Source: Bacteroidota bacterium | Lineage (GTDB): Bacteria; Bacteroidota; Ignavibacteria; OLB7 | Reading direction: 5' to 3' | NCBI GenBank assembly: GCA_018266795.1 | Contig: JAFDZV010000002.1 | Span: 1-57,683 of the forward strand | DNA length: 57,683 bases | Part shown: positions 1 to 8,529 of the stretch, in pieces | How the letters are laid out: each line of letters starts with the position of its first letter | How positions within the stretch are numbered: position 1 is the stretch's first letter | Program-made: the position numbers and the translations under genes | The notes under the pieces: model-generated | Database searches by the model: none | Seen by the model: the letters and a program-made list of their open reading frames with translations, nothing else | What the model was told of the DNA's origin: nothing

Positions 1-2
1 GC

Positions 3-1046
3 ATCGGAACATCGACGCCGGGCGAGCTCATGGTTCTCCAGAACGGCAACCTTCTGCTTGCCAACACCTCGAACACGGCGGCCGAGCTTCGGCTGCAGGA
101 GCCGTCCGGCGGCGGCACCAGTTATCTGGCGCTTCGGGTGGGATCGCTTTCGTCCAACGTCACATTGGAGCTCCCAGCGCAACAGGGTGCGGCCAACACC
201 GTCCTCACGAACAACGGCTCCGGTGTGCTGAGTTGGAGTGATGCGGGGACGCTGGCGGGCGCAAATCTCTGGTCCACAAACGGAAACGCCGGGCTGGTGA
301 ATCCGATTCTCGGAACGCTGGACGATCAGCCGATTCGATTCACGACCGGATCCGGAGGGCCGCATGAACGGATGCGGATCGATCCGGCCGGCAACGTCGG
401 CATCGGGACCACAACGCCGCAGCATCCGCTCCATGTGGTGAACGGCTCGAGCACGGATGAGACGGCGGCAGTGTATGGTGTTGCGGCTCGGACCACCACG
501 AATCAGGCAATAGGTGTGTGGGGCGATGCGGACAGCACGGGGGCCGGCAACACCGGAAGTATCGGCGTGCTCGCAACGGGCAACGGCAACACCGCCGCCG
601 GTACAACGAACGCCGCACTCCAGGTCTCCGACGGTTCGTTCAACGTCGGGCGTACAACCGAAACAGGAACAGCCTACACACTGGCAGATGGCGCAACCAG
701 CGGCACGGCATACAGTGCCGAAGGCCCGAGCGGCGTGATCGCCGTCAACAATCTCGGCAATCTGGTCGGCACTCTCGCCGTCGGCCAGTCGCTCATTCTC
801 AATCAGGCAATCATCAACAATCGCTACGTCACTCCGAAGAGCATCATCCTTGTGCAGGTGTTGCAAGCCAGCGGAAACAATCTGAACGGACTGACGAACC
901 TCACCTTCTCGACCCTCGTGAACGCACGTGCCAACGGCAGTTTCACCCTGAGCGTCAGCGCTCAGTTCGCAGGTCTCTTACCCGTCACACTTGGTGCAAC
1001 GGACGGGATCCGGGTCGGTTATCTGGTGGTAAATCCCGCGCAATAG
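3..1046 (+). CDS. Tail-fibre-like surface protein, 5' partial
   Basis: The frame is open from the first bases (it reads IGTSTPGEL before the first internal Met at 30), so the true start lies outside the window. The motif GNVGIGTTTPQHPLHV near residue 130, echoed by IGTSTPGEL at the edge, is the short repeat typical of Bacteroidota tail-fibre-domain or adhesin-like secreted proteins, in which each IGTxxP marks a beta-structured repeat. The rest is Gly/Asn/Thr/Ala-rich and low in Cys and Lys, as expected of an extracellular beta-rich protein. No T9SS sorting domain is visible at the C-terminus (ends VGYLVVNPAQ). A bidirectional hairpin follows 32 nt after the stop. The function is unknown beyond a probable surface or fibre role. 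Confidence 0.75.
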   Translation: MGTSTPGELMVLQNGNLLLANTSNTAAELRLQEPSGGGTSYLALRVGSLSSNVTLELPAQQGAANTVLTNNGSGVLSWSDAGTLAGANLWSTNGNAGLVNPILGTLDDQPIRFTTGSGGPHERMRIDPAGNVGIGTTTPQHPLHVVNGSSTDETAAVYGVAARTTTNQAIGVWGDADSTGAGNTGSIGVLATGNGNTAAGTTNAALQVSDGSFNVGRTTETGTAYTLADGATSGTAYSAEGPSGVIAVNNLGNLVGTLAVGQSLILNQAIINNRYVTPKSIILVQVLQASGNNLNGLTNLTFSTLVNARANGSFTLSVSAQFAGLLPVTLGATDGIRVGYLVVNPAQ

Positions 1047-1078
1047 GGTGTGTGCGCGGCCTGCGGCGACCCGGAAGC

Positions 1079-1108
1079 AGAATGCCCCGCCATCGCGCGG
1101 GGCATTCT
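1079..1108. terminator. Bidirectional terminator between convergent genes
   Basis: Perfect inverted repeat AGAATGCCCCGC-N6-GCGGGGCATTCT (12-bp stem, 6-nt loop), followed by GTCGTTT on the plus strand. It lies between the surface-protein stop at 1046 and the ABC-F stop at 1117, so it can serve both. Confidence 0.8.
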
Positions 1109-1116
1109 GTCGTTTA

Positions 1117-3096
1117 TCAGGCCTCGGCTTCGGCGCGCTCTATCTCTCCGGCCACCTTGCTCCAATCATCGTACAGCCCGGCGAGCTTGTTCACGATCTC
1201 CGAGAGCCTCATCTGCAGCCTGCGTGCGCGCTCGAAGTCGGCGATCACCGCCGGATCGTTCAGTTGCTCCTCGATCGTCCCCTTCTCCGTCTCCAGCTTC
1301 TGGATCGAGTCCTCCACACCTGCCAGCCGCTTCCGCAATTCCTTCGTGGCGGCATAGCGCCGGTTGCGCGCCTCCGCCTCCAGACGCTTCCGCTCCTTCT
1401 GCGAGAGGCCGCCTGCATTGTCGGCAGCCGCGGTACGGCCGCTCTCCACCGGCACCGCAGAGCGCCGGGTGAATACCTGGTCGATCGTCGCCGTCTGATG
1501 GCGCCGCAGATAGTCCTCGATGCCGCCGATGTACTCGCGGATCTTTCGGTCCTTGAACTCCACGCACTTCCCCACGATGCCGTTCAGGAAGTCGCGATCG
1601 TGCGAGACGATGACGAGCGCTCCGTCGAACGCGATCAACGCCTGCTTCAGCACCTCCTTGCTGCGCATGTCGAGGTGGTTGGTGGGCTCGTCGAAGATGA
1701 GCAGGTTCACCGGTTCCAGCAGGAGCTTCGCAAGCGCAAGCCGTGACTTCTCGCCGCCGGAGAGCACGCCTACGGACTTGAACACATCGTCCCCCTGAAA
1801 CAGGAATGCTCCGAGCAGCGTACGGAGCCGCGTGCGAATCTCACCCGTTGCAACCGCATCCAGCGTCTCCAGCACGGTGCGCCTGGGGTCCAGCTCCTCC
1901 GCCTGATGCTGCGCGAAGTAGCCGATGGAAACATTGTGCCCAACGATGCGCTCGCCATCGTGTGGCTCGATGCCGGCAATCATGCGACTGAACGTGGACT
2001 TTCCTTCTCCGTTGCGCCCGAGGAACGCCACCTTCTCGCCGCGCTCCAGCACGAAGCTCACGTCGTTCAGCACATTGAGCAGGCCGTAGCTCTTGCTGAC
2101 ATGCTTCATCTCCACTACGTCGCGGCCGCTTCGCGGCGCGGGCGGGAAGGAGAAGTGCACCGACGACTCCTCCGCCTCGACCGGGGCAACACGATCCAGG
2201 CGGTCCAGCGCCTTCACGCGCGACTGCACCTGCGTGGCCTTCGTGGCCTTGTACCGGAAGCGTTCGATGAACTTCTCGGTGTCCGCGATCATCTTCTGCT
2301 GATTCTCGTATGCGGCCTGCTGAAGCTGGCGCCGCTCCGTCCGCAGCTTCAGGTACATCGCGTAATTGCCGGTGTAGGCGGTGAGGCGCCCCATGGAAAG
2401 CTCGAACGTCCGATTGGTAATCGCATCGAGAAACGCGCGGTCGTGCGAGATGAGAAGAATGCTGCCGGGATAGGTGACGAGAAAGGTCTCCAGCCAGGTC
2501 AGCGATTCGATGTCGAGGTGGTTGGTGGGCTCGTCCAGCATCAACAGATCGGGCTGCTTCAGCAGAAGCTTCGCAAGTTCGATACGCATCTGCCAGCCGC
2601 CGGAGAACTCGCCGCAGCGACGTTCCAGATCGTCAGGACGGAAGCCCAGCCCCATCAATACCTTGTCCACCGCGCCGGTGGCGGAGAAACCGTTCATCGC
2701 CTCGAAGCGATGCTGAAGCTCGCCCAGCTCCTCCAGCAGCGCCAGGAACTCCGGGCTCTCGTGGTCGGTACGTCCGCCGATCTCGGCGGTCATCTGCTCG
2801 ATCTCCCGCTCCATCGCCATCACTTCACCGAACGCCTTCATCACCTCCTCGCGCACGGAGACATCGCTCAGCACAACACCCTCCTGCGGGAGATAGCCTA
2901 TCACCGCATGGCGCCCGATGCTGATCCGTCCCTCGTCCGTCTGCTGCTGTCCCAGCAATGCCCGCATCAGCGTGGTCTTGCCGGCGCCGTTCGATCCAAC
3001 CAGACCGATCCGCTCGCCGGGACTGATCATGAAGCTGACGCCCTGGAACAGGTACTCGCCGCCGAATTGTATGCCGAGATCGTTTGCCGCAATCAT
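1117..3096 (-). CDS. ABC-F family ATPase (Uup/YheS/YkpA type)
   Basis: 659-residue soluble protein with two ABC cassettes and no membrane segments. Cassette 1 has Walker A GSNGAGKTT (about residue 35), signature FSGGW and Walker B LLMLDEPTNHLD. Cassette 2 has Walker A GRNGEGKST (about residue 360), signature LSGGEKSRLAL and LLIFDEPTNHLD. The inter-domain linker (about residues 240-320) is charged and Gln/Lys-rich, and the C-terminus (about 560-659) is a predicted coiled coil, as in Uup/YheS. ABC-F proteins act on the ribosome, easing stalled translation or conferring antibiotic resistance; the paralogue cannot be assigned from sequence alone. No clear Shine-Dalgarno precedes the ATG, but MIAANDLGIQFGG is a normal family start. 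Confidence 0.93.
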   Translation of the reverse strand: MIAANDLGIQFGGEYLFQGVSFMISPGERIGLVGSNGAGKTTLMRALLGQQQTDEGRISIGRHAVIGYLPQEGVVLSDVSVREEVMKAFGEVMAMEREIEQMTAEIGGRTDHESPEFLALLEELGELQHRFEAMNGFSATGAVDKVLMGLGFRPDDLERRCGEFSGGWQMRIELAKLLLKQPDLLMLDEPTNHLDIESLTWLETFLVTYPGSILLISHDRAFLDAITNRTFELSMGRLTAYTGNYAMYLKLRTERRQLQQAAYENQQKMIADTEKFIERFRYKATKATQVQSRVKALDRLDRVAPVEAEESSVHFSFPPAPRSGRDVVEMKHVSKSYGLLNVLNDVSFVLERGEKVAFLGRNGEGKSTFSRMIAGIEPHDGERIVGHNVSIGYFAQHQAEELDPRRTVLETLDAVATGEIRTRLRTLLGAFLFQGDDVFKSVGVLSGGEKSRLALAKLLLEPVNLLIFDEPTNHLDMRSKEVLKQALIAFDGALVIVSHDRDFLNGIVGKCVEFKDRKIREYIGGIEDYLRRHQTATIDQVFTRRSAVPVESGRTAAADNAGGLSQKERKRLEAEARNRRYAATKELRKRLAGVEDSIQKLETEKGTIEEQLNDPAVIADFERARRLQMRLSEIVNKLAGLYDDWSKVAGEIERAEAEA

Positions 3097-3241
3097 GAGA
3101 TCAATGCACCGCGTTGTTGAATATCACCAGCCTCGCCGCAGTCCGCATCTGCACGCAGAGTTCGCTGCCGAACGGCGGCTGCCGCATGGCAACCGGCCGG
3201 GCGAGACGGGCAAAGAGTTCAAAGATAGAGAAGGGAACTGC

Positions 3242-3640
3242 TCAGCGATACATCGCCCGCTGATATCGTTCTACGGCGATACGTTGAATTACAGGACGGC
3301 GCGCCCTCAGCTCGTCGGCAAGCCCTGCGGACTCCTGCGACGAGCGCGCGACCATGGGATCACCGGCATGGCGGGCCTCCAGATGGGCAATGCGCTGTGC
3401 CACCGGGGGATGCGTGGAATCCATTCGCGACCTCCGCAACCGGTTCACATGCCGCATCCGCTCCCACTCACGCTGCGGCATCGCGGCCACCTGCGCCTCC
3501 GGTTCATCGAATCGGTTGCCTTGACGTTCCAGTCGCATACGTCGCACCGGATGACAGAACCGTGATCCGCCGGGATATCGTGTCCGCACGCCGGGCAGGG
3601 ATGTGTGCGCAGTTGTTTCCGCTACGTTCATATCGTTCAT
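3242..3640 (-). pseudogene. Remnant of a zinc-ribbon M48-type peptidase
   Basis: The minus strand holds two recognisable ends of a secreted or membrane M48 metallopeptidase but not its middle. At about 3523-3606, in a frame different from the 132-codon open frame, it reads HPCPACGHDIP...VIRCDVCDWNV, a CxxC...CxxC zinc ribbon like the one at the N-terminus of a class of M48 peptidases. In the 132-codon frame, at about 3340-3400, it reads MDSTHPPVAQRIAHLEA, the S-THPP-xxRI motif of the M48 C-terminus. The catalytic HExxH region and the membrane segments are missing. An in-frame stop just upstream of the ribbon leaves it without a start. A large internal deletion plus frame change is the simplest reading. 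Confidence 0.6.
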
Positions 3641-3841
3641 GGTTCGCTGCGCTGAACGAAATGAACAGGAACAGGTGGCCGGAGTCCTCGTGACGAACGT
3701 CGCGCAAGATAATGTGCCGGAACGAACGTGGAGGGGATTGGACCGGGTTCTCTACCGGAACGGCGCGCCGGGTGCGTCACCGCTTTCGCGGGTGATTGCG
3801 CGCCGCTGGATTCATACCGGCAGGAGGCGTTGCCCGATCGC

Positions 3842-4924
3842 ATGCTGTGTGCTACCATGCGGCCGATGAATCCACAATCCCGAACAGCCAGCCCCATGCG
3901 TCGCGCGCTCCCGATCTTCCTGCCATGTCTCCTTCTCCTCGGGGCACTGCGGACAGCGCCGTGCGAGCCGGTCTCAACCGAAGGACCGAACGGCAAATGC
4001 GAGCCCTCCGGTGATTCGCTGGGGACGGAGATATCGCAACGCGATTCGCTCTGCGTTCACAACGGCGACACGCTGGCCTTCGTGCGGCCCGAGGAATTCA
4101 CCAGGGGTGGAATCCGCCGCGCAACGCTCTACGGCGACCTCCCCCTGGCACGAACGCACATCGATCCCCTTCGCGCATCGATCGTCGGGGCCGTATACAC
4201 GGGGGTGCTGGTTGGCCTGCACATGAACATGGAGAAGGCATGGTGGCGCCAGGGTGCGGGCTTCCACTGGAAGAACGACTGGGATGACGTGCTGCAGGTG
4301 GACAAGGCAGGCCATGCAATTTCCGGCTACCTGATGTCGTACGGATTGAGTGAGGGGATGATGGGAGCCGGCATCGCGCGCGAGACCGCGATGGTGCTGG
4401 GGAGCGGCCTGGGTCTGCTCTACCAGACCTATATCGAGCTGGAGGATGGATACTCGGAGAACTGGGGATTCAGCCCCAGCGACATGGCGGCGAACACATT
4501 CGGCGTCTCGCTCTTTCTGGCGCAACACTATATCCCGGATCTGCAGATCGTGACGCCCAAGTACCAGTACGTGCCCGCCGCATGGCTGGACGTGCCGCAT
4601 CTCTCCAGCACCTGGATCGACGACTACAATTCCTCCACGTTCTGGCTCTCTGCGGACGTGCATTCCATGCTCCCCGCGGGCCTGCGCACGCACTGGCCTG
4701 CGTGGCTGGCGCTATCGTTCGGATATGGCGTCAGGATCGGTGATGCCGAACGCTCGCGGCGCTTCATCGTTGCGCTGGACTACGATCTGGTTCAGCTTCT
4801 TCCGGATGGAGGGCACGTCTGGAACTGGTTCCGGCAGACGCTGAACTACATCAAGCTCCCCGCGCCGGCAGTGGAGTTCTCCTCCGGACGCGTCCGCTGG
4901 TACCTGGCATTCCCGATCATCTAA
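3842..4924 (+). CDS. DUF2279-domain periplasmic/membrane protein
   Basis: About 360 residues with an N-terminal hydrophobic signal (RRALPIFLPCLLLLGALR). The core DKAGHAISGYLMSYGLSEG...GLLYQTYIELEDGYSENWGFSPSDMAANTFG matches the DUF2279 (YfiM-like) pattern: D-K-x-GH, then E-x-x-DG and GFS-x-x-D-x-x-AN-x-x-G. Members are predicted cell-envelope proteins of unknown role. The start is uncertain: AGGAGG at 3822-3827 favours ATG 3842, while ATGs at 3857, 3866 and 3896 are in frame and would give a shorter signal peptide. It overlaps no neighbour and is probably monocistronic. Confidence 0.75.
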   Translation: MLCATMRPMNPQSRTASPMRRALPIFLPCLLLLGALRTAPCEPVSTEGPNGKCEPSGDSLGTEISQRDSLCVHNGDTLAFVRPEEFTRGGIRRATLYGDLPLARTHIDPLRASIVGAVYTGVLVGLHMNMEKAWWRQGAGFHWKNDWDDVLQVDKAGHAISGYLMSYGLSEGMMGAGIARETAMVLGSGLGLLYQTYIELEDGYSENWGFSPSDMAANTFGVSLFLAQHYIPDLQIVTPKYQYVPAAWLDVPHLSSTWIDDYNSSTFWLSADVHSMLPAGLRTHWPAWLALSFGYGVRIGDAERSRRFIVALDYDLVQLLPDGGHVWNWFRQTLNYIKLPAPAVEFSSGRVRWYLAFPII

Positions 4925-4954
4925 GTACGTACTGGAAAGTAATCTGACATGTCT

Positions 4955-5033
4955 TCAGCAGCACGTTGGGCCGGAGTTGTACTCAGGCCCCTTCCTCCAG
5001 ACGGAGATCGCGGCGTCAAACTCCGCGATAACA
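4955..5033 (+). repeat. Two-hairpin dispersed repeat R1, copy c
   Basis: Begins CAGCACGTTGGG, then hairpin 1 (4968-4990, GGGCCGGAGT-TGT-ACTCAGGCCC) and hairpin 2 built from ATCGCGG...CCGCGAT (about 5007-5028). It is nearly identical to the reverse complement of 55122-55200 and shares its first half with two copies at 21.75-21.87 kb. It lies between the DUF2279 gene and the lipoprotein gene. Confidence 0.7.
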
Positions 5034-5204
5034 TAGATGGGTGTATCAAGGAACAATTCCTTCTGTACTCAGGTTCTGTCCGATCATTGTTCCATGATCC
5101 GGTCGCGAGCGGCCCATGCCCAAACAGTTTTGTCAGCCGGTGCCTGTGGAATTCGGTCCCCCTCCCTCATCTCCCGCAGAGAGGCCATGCCGTTCAGCGG
5201 CGGA

Positions 5205-6050
5205 TCAGTTACCGCGCTCCCAGGCAAACGACACCACCACCGAGAACCCGCCAACCTTCAGAGAGTCCGCGCTCGCGGACTCCTCGGTAACCGAAACGAG
5301 ATTGGGCAGCCCGCTGCCGGGATCGGCTCCCCATCGATAGCTCCGCTCCATGGTGCCGGCGTCATCCCTGTAGGAGCTGTGAACCGGAAGGTTGCGCGAC
5401 TGCACGCCGTATATCCCTGGAACCTGAGGCGCGTCGTCCAGGAGGAACTGCGCCGGAAGCACGGGCAACGGATTTGTCAGAGACGTATCGTAGGTATGCG
5501 TGATGGCGAAGAGGAGCGATCCGTCGGACTTCCGGCGTTCCAGGCGCACAAGGTTCCCACCGGACCACGAGTTGGACTGCGTAAGGAGTTCGCCGCCGCT
5601 CCGGATGGCGATCGACGCCACATGCCCGGAGTCATCGAACGTCATCGCGGTGGTATCGTACGCTGCGACAAGGCGATCGGGCGCGGCCAGGATGTAGTGA
5701 ACGCGGCTGCCGGCCGGCCCGGACTCCAGGTAGTAGACACGCGACAGATAGTGCGAGCCGATCGCAGTGTCGTACACGTTCCGGTCAATGGCGAGCCGCG
5801 GCGACGTCGCGTGCCGGCTGTCGAAGTAGCGTATGCGTCCCGCCGAGGAGAACCGGGCAAACGTTCCATCCTGACCGTACTGATACGCGCCGGGGGAGAA
5901 CAGCCCCGGAAGCTCTCCTCCGTCGATCCAGATGATGCGTCCCTGCAACGGCGTTGCGAGGGGCGCCGCCGGAGGCGGCAGCATGTCGTGACAGCCGGCC
6001 AGCAGCTGAACGGCCAGCGAGAGTGCGCCGAAGATGATCAGCCGTTGCAT
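5205..6050 (-). CDS. Putative lipoprotein of unknown function
   Basis: 281 residues with a classic lipoprotein signal: MQRLIIFGALSLAVQLLAGC, lipobox LAGC with acylated Cys20. A Pro/Ala-rich tether follows, then a beta-rich region with YxYxxDGT and RYFDS-type segments that resemble RHS-like or DUF4595-like beta repeats of Bacteroidota lipoproteins; this is weak similarity only. A weak AGGT lies before the ATG. The gene starts 36 nt after the stop of the MTA/SAH nucleosidase gene on the same strand, so the two may be cotranscribed. Confidence 0.65.
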   Translation of the reverse strand: MQRLIIFGALSLAVQLLAGCHDMLPPPAAPLATPLQGRIIWIDGGELPGLFSPGAYQYGQDGTFARFSSAGRIRYFDSRHATSPRLAIDRNVYDTAIGSHYLSRVYYLESGPAGSRVHYILAAPDRLVAAYDTTAMTFDDSGHVASIAIRSGGELLTQSNSWSGGNLVRLERRKSDGSLLFAITHTYDTSLTNPLPVLPAQFLLDDAPQVPGIYGVQSRNLPVHSSYRDDAGTMERSYRWGADPGSGLPNLVSVTEESASADSLKVGGFSVVVSFAWERGN

Positions 6051-6086
6051 GAGTGTACCTGTAGAGTTGCCCGATAGCCGATAGTG

Positions 6087-6836
6087 TCACGCCAGCATCA
6101 TGCGAAGGATGCCGCGCGCATACACGGACGCAACATCCTTGATGAATGCCATGAAGTCGATGTGAGCGGTCTCGTCCGCGGTGTCCGAAATCGTTCGCGC
6201 CATTGCAAACGGCACGCCGTGTTCGTAGCAGACCTGCGCCACCGCAGCTCCCTCCATCTCCACGCATTCCACCGGCAACCGTGCATGCAGTTTCACGATA
6301 TCGTCACTGGAGGCAAAGAACTTGTCGCCGCTCGCAACGCCGCCGACAACGACGGCAGGCCTTGCCAGATTGAATCGCAGCACGGCATCCGGGCGCACGT
6401 CGTTTGCGAGATGTTCGGCAACGAAGCTTCTCGCGGCAGCCAGCAGCCGTTCCCGCAGCACGCTATCGGTTTCGATTGCGGTTACGCCGAGCAACGGAAT
6501 TTCGTGGCGCGGAAAGATCGGGCGCGCATCCATGTCGTGCTGGTACACTTCACCGGCAACAACGATGTCGCCGACACGGAGGCCGGGATTCGCTGCGCCC
6601 GCAACTCCGGTGAAGAGAATGGACCCGGCGCCGAACTCCGCGATGAGGTGCGTTGCCGTTGTGGCCGCCGCCACCTTTCCCCATCGCGAGAACACTACTG
6701 CGACCTCATGCCCCCACAGACGGCCCACATGGTAGTCGCGCAGGCCGGCGCGCACGCTGCGGCCTCCAGGTTCCATTGCCTCGACGAGCGCCGAGATCTC
6801 CTCGGTCATCGCCCCCATGATTCCGATCACAGACAT
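6087..6836 (-). CDS. mtnN: 5'-methylthioadenosine/S-adenosylhomocysteine nucleosidase
   Basis: 249 residues, the usual length for MtnN/Pfs. It hydrolyses the glycosidic bond of MTA and SAH, releasing adenine, as part of methionine salvage and SAH clearance. Key features are visible: N-terminal IGIMGAMTEEI with the conserved Glu (about residue 12), GVAGAANPGLRVGDIV (phosphorylase-fold core), VECVEMEGAAVAQVC with the ribose-binding Met-Glu pair, and ISDTAD with the catalytic Asp near residue 220. Cytosolic. A GGGAG directly abuts the ATG. The lipoprotein gene lies 36 nt downstream. Confidence 0.95.
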   Translation of the reverse strand: MSVIGIMGAMTEEISALVEAMEPGGRSVRAGLRDYHVGRLWGHEVAVVFSRWGKVAAATTATHLIAEFGAGSILFTGVAGAANPGLRVGDIVVAGEVYQHDMDARPIFPRHEIPLLGVTAIETDSVLRERLLAAARSFVAEHLANDVRPDAVLRFNLARPAVVVGGVASGDKFFASSDDIVKLHARLPVECVEMEGAAVAQVCYEHGVPFAMARTISDTADETAHIDFMAFIKDVASVYARGILRMMLA

Positions 6837-6977
6837 CTCCCGACGTTTCCGGTTGCAGAACCACGCATGCCATCGCCTCTGCGGTCATGCGGCTCCGAAC
6901 TTCGCAGATCGCGCAACGCATTGCAAGACGATAGTTCGGAGACCGCGAGCCTGCTGCGGGCATGGTACGTAAACGAA

Positions 6978-7013
6978 CGCGGGATGGCGAGCCGTTCAGG
7001 CCGCCATCCCGCG
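6978..7013 (-). terminator. Terminator hairpin after the first Cys-rich gene
   Basis: CGCGGGATGGC (6978-6988) pairs perfectly with GCCATCCCGCG (7003-7013) across a 14-nt loop. It lies 36 nt beyond the stop of the minus-strand gene ending at 7049. Confidence 0.65.
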
Positions 7014-7048
7014 ACGCTCTCAACCGTCCAATGCGGTTCAGACCCGCC

Positions 7049-7456
7049 CTATGGCAGACACGGAGGCGGACATGGGTTTATATCGATCTGGCAGACGGTC
7101 GGGTCGTAGCAGACGATTGCGCAGCATGCCGGCCCTCCCGGTCCGGGCATCGTGATGCAGGGCGTGCAGACCGTTGCCGGCGGAGGCGGATTGAACGCAT
7201 AGAAGATCCCGCCGGCGCTCTGCACGGCCTTCGGCGCAAATGGCGGAATGATTACGGGTCCGCCGCCGGCCGGAATGAGCTGGCAGAAGACAGTACCGGC
7301 GGCATCGATCATGCAGAGGTTCACCGTGCACAACGTGTGGTTGAGCACGGTGATGTTCGGGCACTGCGCGCGAACGATGCCGGCGCTGAAGAATGCTGCG
7401 AGCGAGATCATCGCAACGGCAACTGCCAGTGCGACCTTCCGGTTATGATTGTTCAT
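7049..7456 (-). CDS. Small Cys-rich secreted protein, paralogue 1
   Basis: 135 residues: Sec signal peptide (hydrophobic AVAVAMISLAAFFSAG, predicted cleavage after VRA), then a Cys-rich mature domain of about 105 residues. Mature landmarks are CPNITVLNHTLCTVNLC, D-A-A-G-T, IPAGGGPVIIPPF, TPCITMPGP and ACCAIVCYDPTVCQIDI, ending NPCPPPCLP. The even, clustered Cys residues suggest disulfides in the periplasm or outside the cell. The closest relative is the next gene upstream on the same strand (7783-8196); further paralogues lie at 16825, 27812 and 29384. The start was chosen for its signal peptide and GAGGA; a longer in-frame start at 7555 would add 33 residues without a Shine-Dalgarno. I do not recognise the family. 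Confidence 0.75.
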   Translation of the reverse strand: MNNHNRKVALAVAVAMISLAAFFSAGIVRAQCPNITVLNHTLCTVNLCMIDAAGTVFCQLIPAGGGPVIIPPFAPKAVQSAGGIFYAFNPPPPATVCTPCITMPGPGGPACCAIVCYDPTVCQIDINPCPPPCLP

Positions 7457-7782
7457 GATGTTCCTCAGATCTGTTTGTGATGAACGAAGCCCACAATCGT
7501 ACAGCCACCGGGTTCCGCACAGCGGACTACGGTGAACGATCCAACGCAGCGGCACACCCGTTCAACGGCCACGCCGCCGCACGATGCGGGTATTGAAGTA
7601 TGTCGCGGTGGTGCGTTCAACAACAACCGGATGCAGACCAACCCGAAACCTGTGCCTGGGAAGCGACTCTCTCAGGATGCCGCGATAAGCGGGCATCCGC
7701 CGCTGGCGCCGTTGCGGCCAGCCTGTACCGATAGCGTCGTCTCGCGCACTGCGCAACGCTCAGGTACGACACAGTTGCATGC
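7457..7782. other. Intergenic, no gene seen
   Basis: 326 bp between two Cys-rich paralogues on the minus strand. It should hold the promoter of the 7049-7456 gene and the end of the upstream transcript. The TAAGAGGA-N16-TGGACA motif is absent here. Confidence 0.5.
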
Positions 7783-8196
7783 CTACGGCAGGCACGGGCC
7801 GGGGCACGGATTGATCGTGATCCGGCAGAAGTTCGGATCCCAGCTCACCACTCCGCAACACGGAGGCACGACGGGCCCCGGAAGCGTGATGCACGGCGTG
7901 AATCCGACGGCCGGCGGCGGCGGGTTGAACGGATAGAAGATCCCGGCATTGCTCTGCACGCCTACCGGATTGAACGGCGGGATAACGATGGGTCCGCCGC
8001 CTCCGGGAATAAGCTGGCAGCGCACGAAGCCGGCAGCATCAACCAGACAGAGGTTGACGGTGCATGCAGTGCCGTTCACCACGGTGATGTTCGGGCATAC
8101 CTGGGCGCGCATCTGGGTGGTGTTCAGCAGGGAGACGAACGAGAGAAGTACGGCGATGACAATTACTGTGGCCGATCTGCGAACCAGATTGGTCAT
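7783..8196 (-). CDS. Small Cys-rich secreted protein, paralogue 2
   Basis: 137 residues with a Sec signal (ATVIVIAVLLSFVSLLN...MRA-QV). The mature part is strongly similar to paralogue 1: CPNITVVNGTACTVNLCLVDAAG, QLIPGGGGPIVIPPF, GIFYPFNPPPP, TPCITLPGP, PCCGVVSWDPNFCRITINPCPGPCLP. The Cys pattern is kept except that the VC of the tail reads VS. GGAGGACACC gives a good Shine-Dalgarno. The bipartite TAAGAGGA-N16-TGGACA motif lies 79-108 nt upstream. The gene is divergent from the sulfatase at 8530. Function unknown; secretion is inferred from the signal peptide. Confidence 0.75.
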   Translation of the reverse strand: MTNLVRRSATVIVIAVLLSFVSLLNTTQMRAQVCPNITVVNGTACTVNLCLVDAAGFVRCQLIPGGGGPIVIPPFNPVGVQSNAGIFYPFNPPPPAVGFTPCITLPGPVVPPCCGVVSWDPNFCRITINPCPGPCLP

Positions 8197-8274
8197 GGTG
8201 TCCTCCAGTCAGGGTTACGGAACATGCAACGGCCGGACTCGCCGGAATCACGGCGGCAACACTGCTCCTGTACA

Positions 8275-8304
8275 TAAGAGGAAGGGGACACGTGCAATTG
8301 GACA
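8275..8304. promoter_or_regulatory. Bipartite motif TAAGAGGA-N16-TGGACA, copy 1
   Basis: TAAGAGGA at 8275-8282 and TGGACA at 8299-8304, 16 nt apart. Read on the minus strand it is TGTCCA-N16-TCCTCTTA, upstream of the Cys-rich gene starting at 8196. It lies between that gene and the divergent sulfatase. Promoter or operator status is inferred. Confidence 0.5.
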
Positions 8305-8529
8305 TGACTGCCAACTTTGTGATAAGCTCACGGCTGCCGTTGCTACGTTCTTTCGTATACTTCGCCGACCAGTTCCCCGGTCCGGTAGCGCACACGATTC
8401 TCCCTCACAGTCCACATCAGTTCATGTCGCCGGCATCACAGCCGCCGAACGCCCGTGCCCGCCCTGCAGGCAGGCGAACGGTTGCTGTAGAGGTTCACAC
8501 ATGGCGACGCCAACACAGGAGCAGATCAT

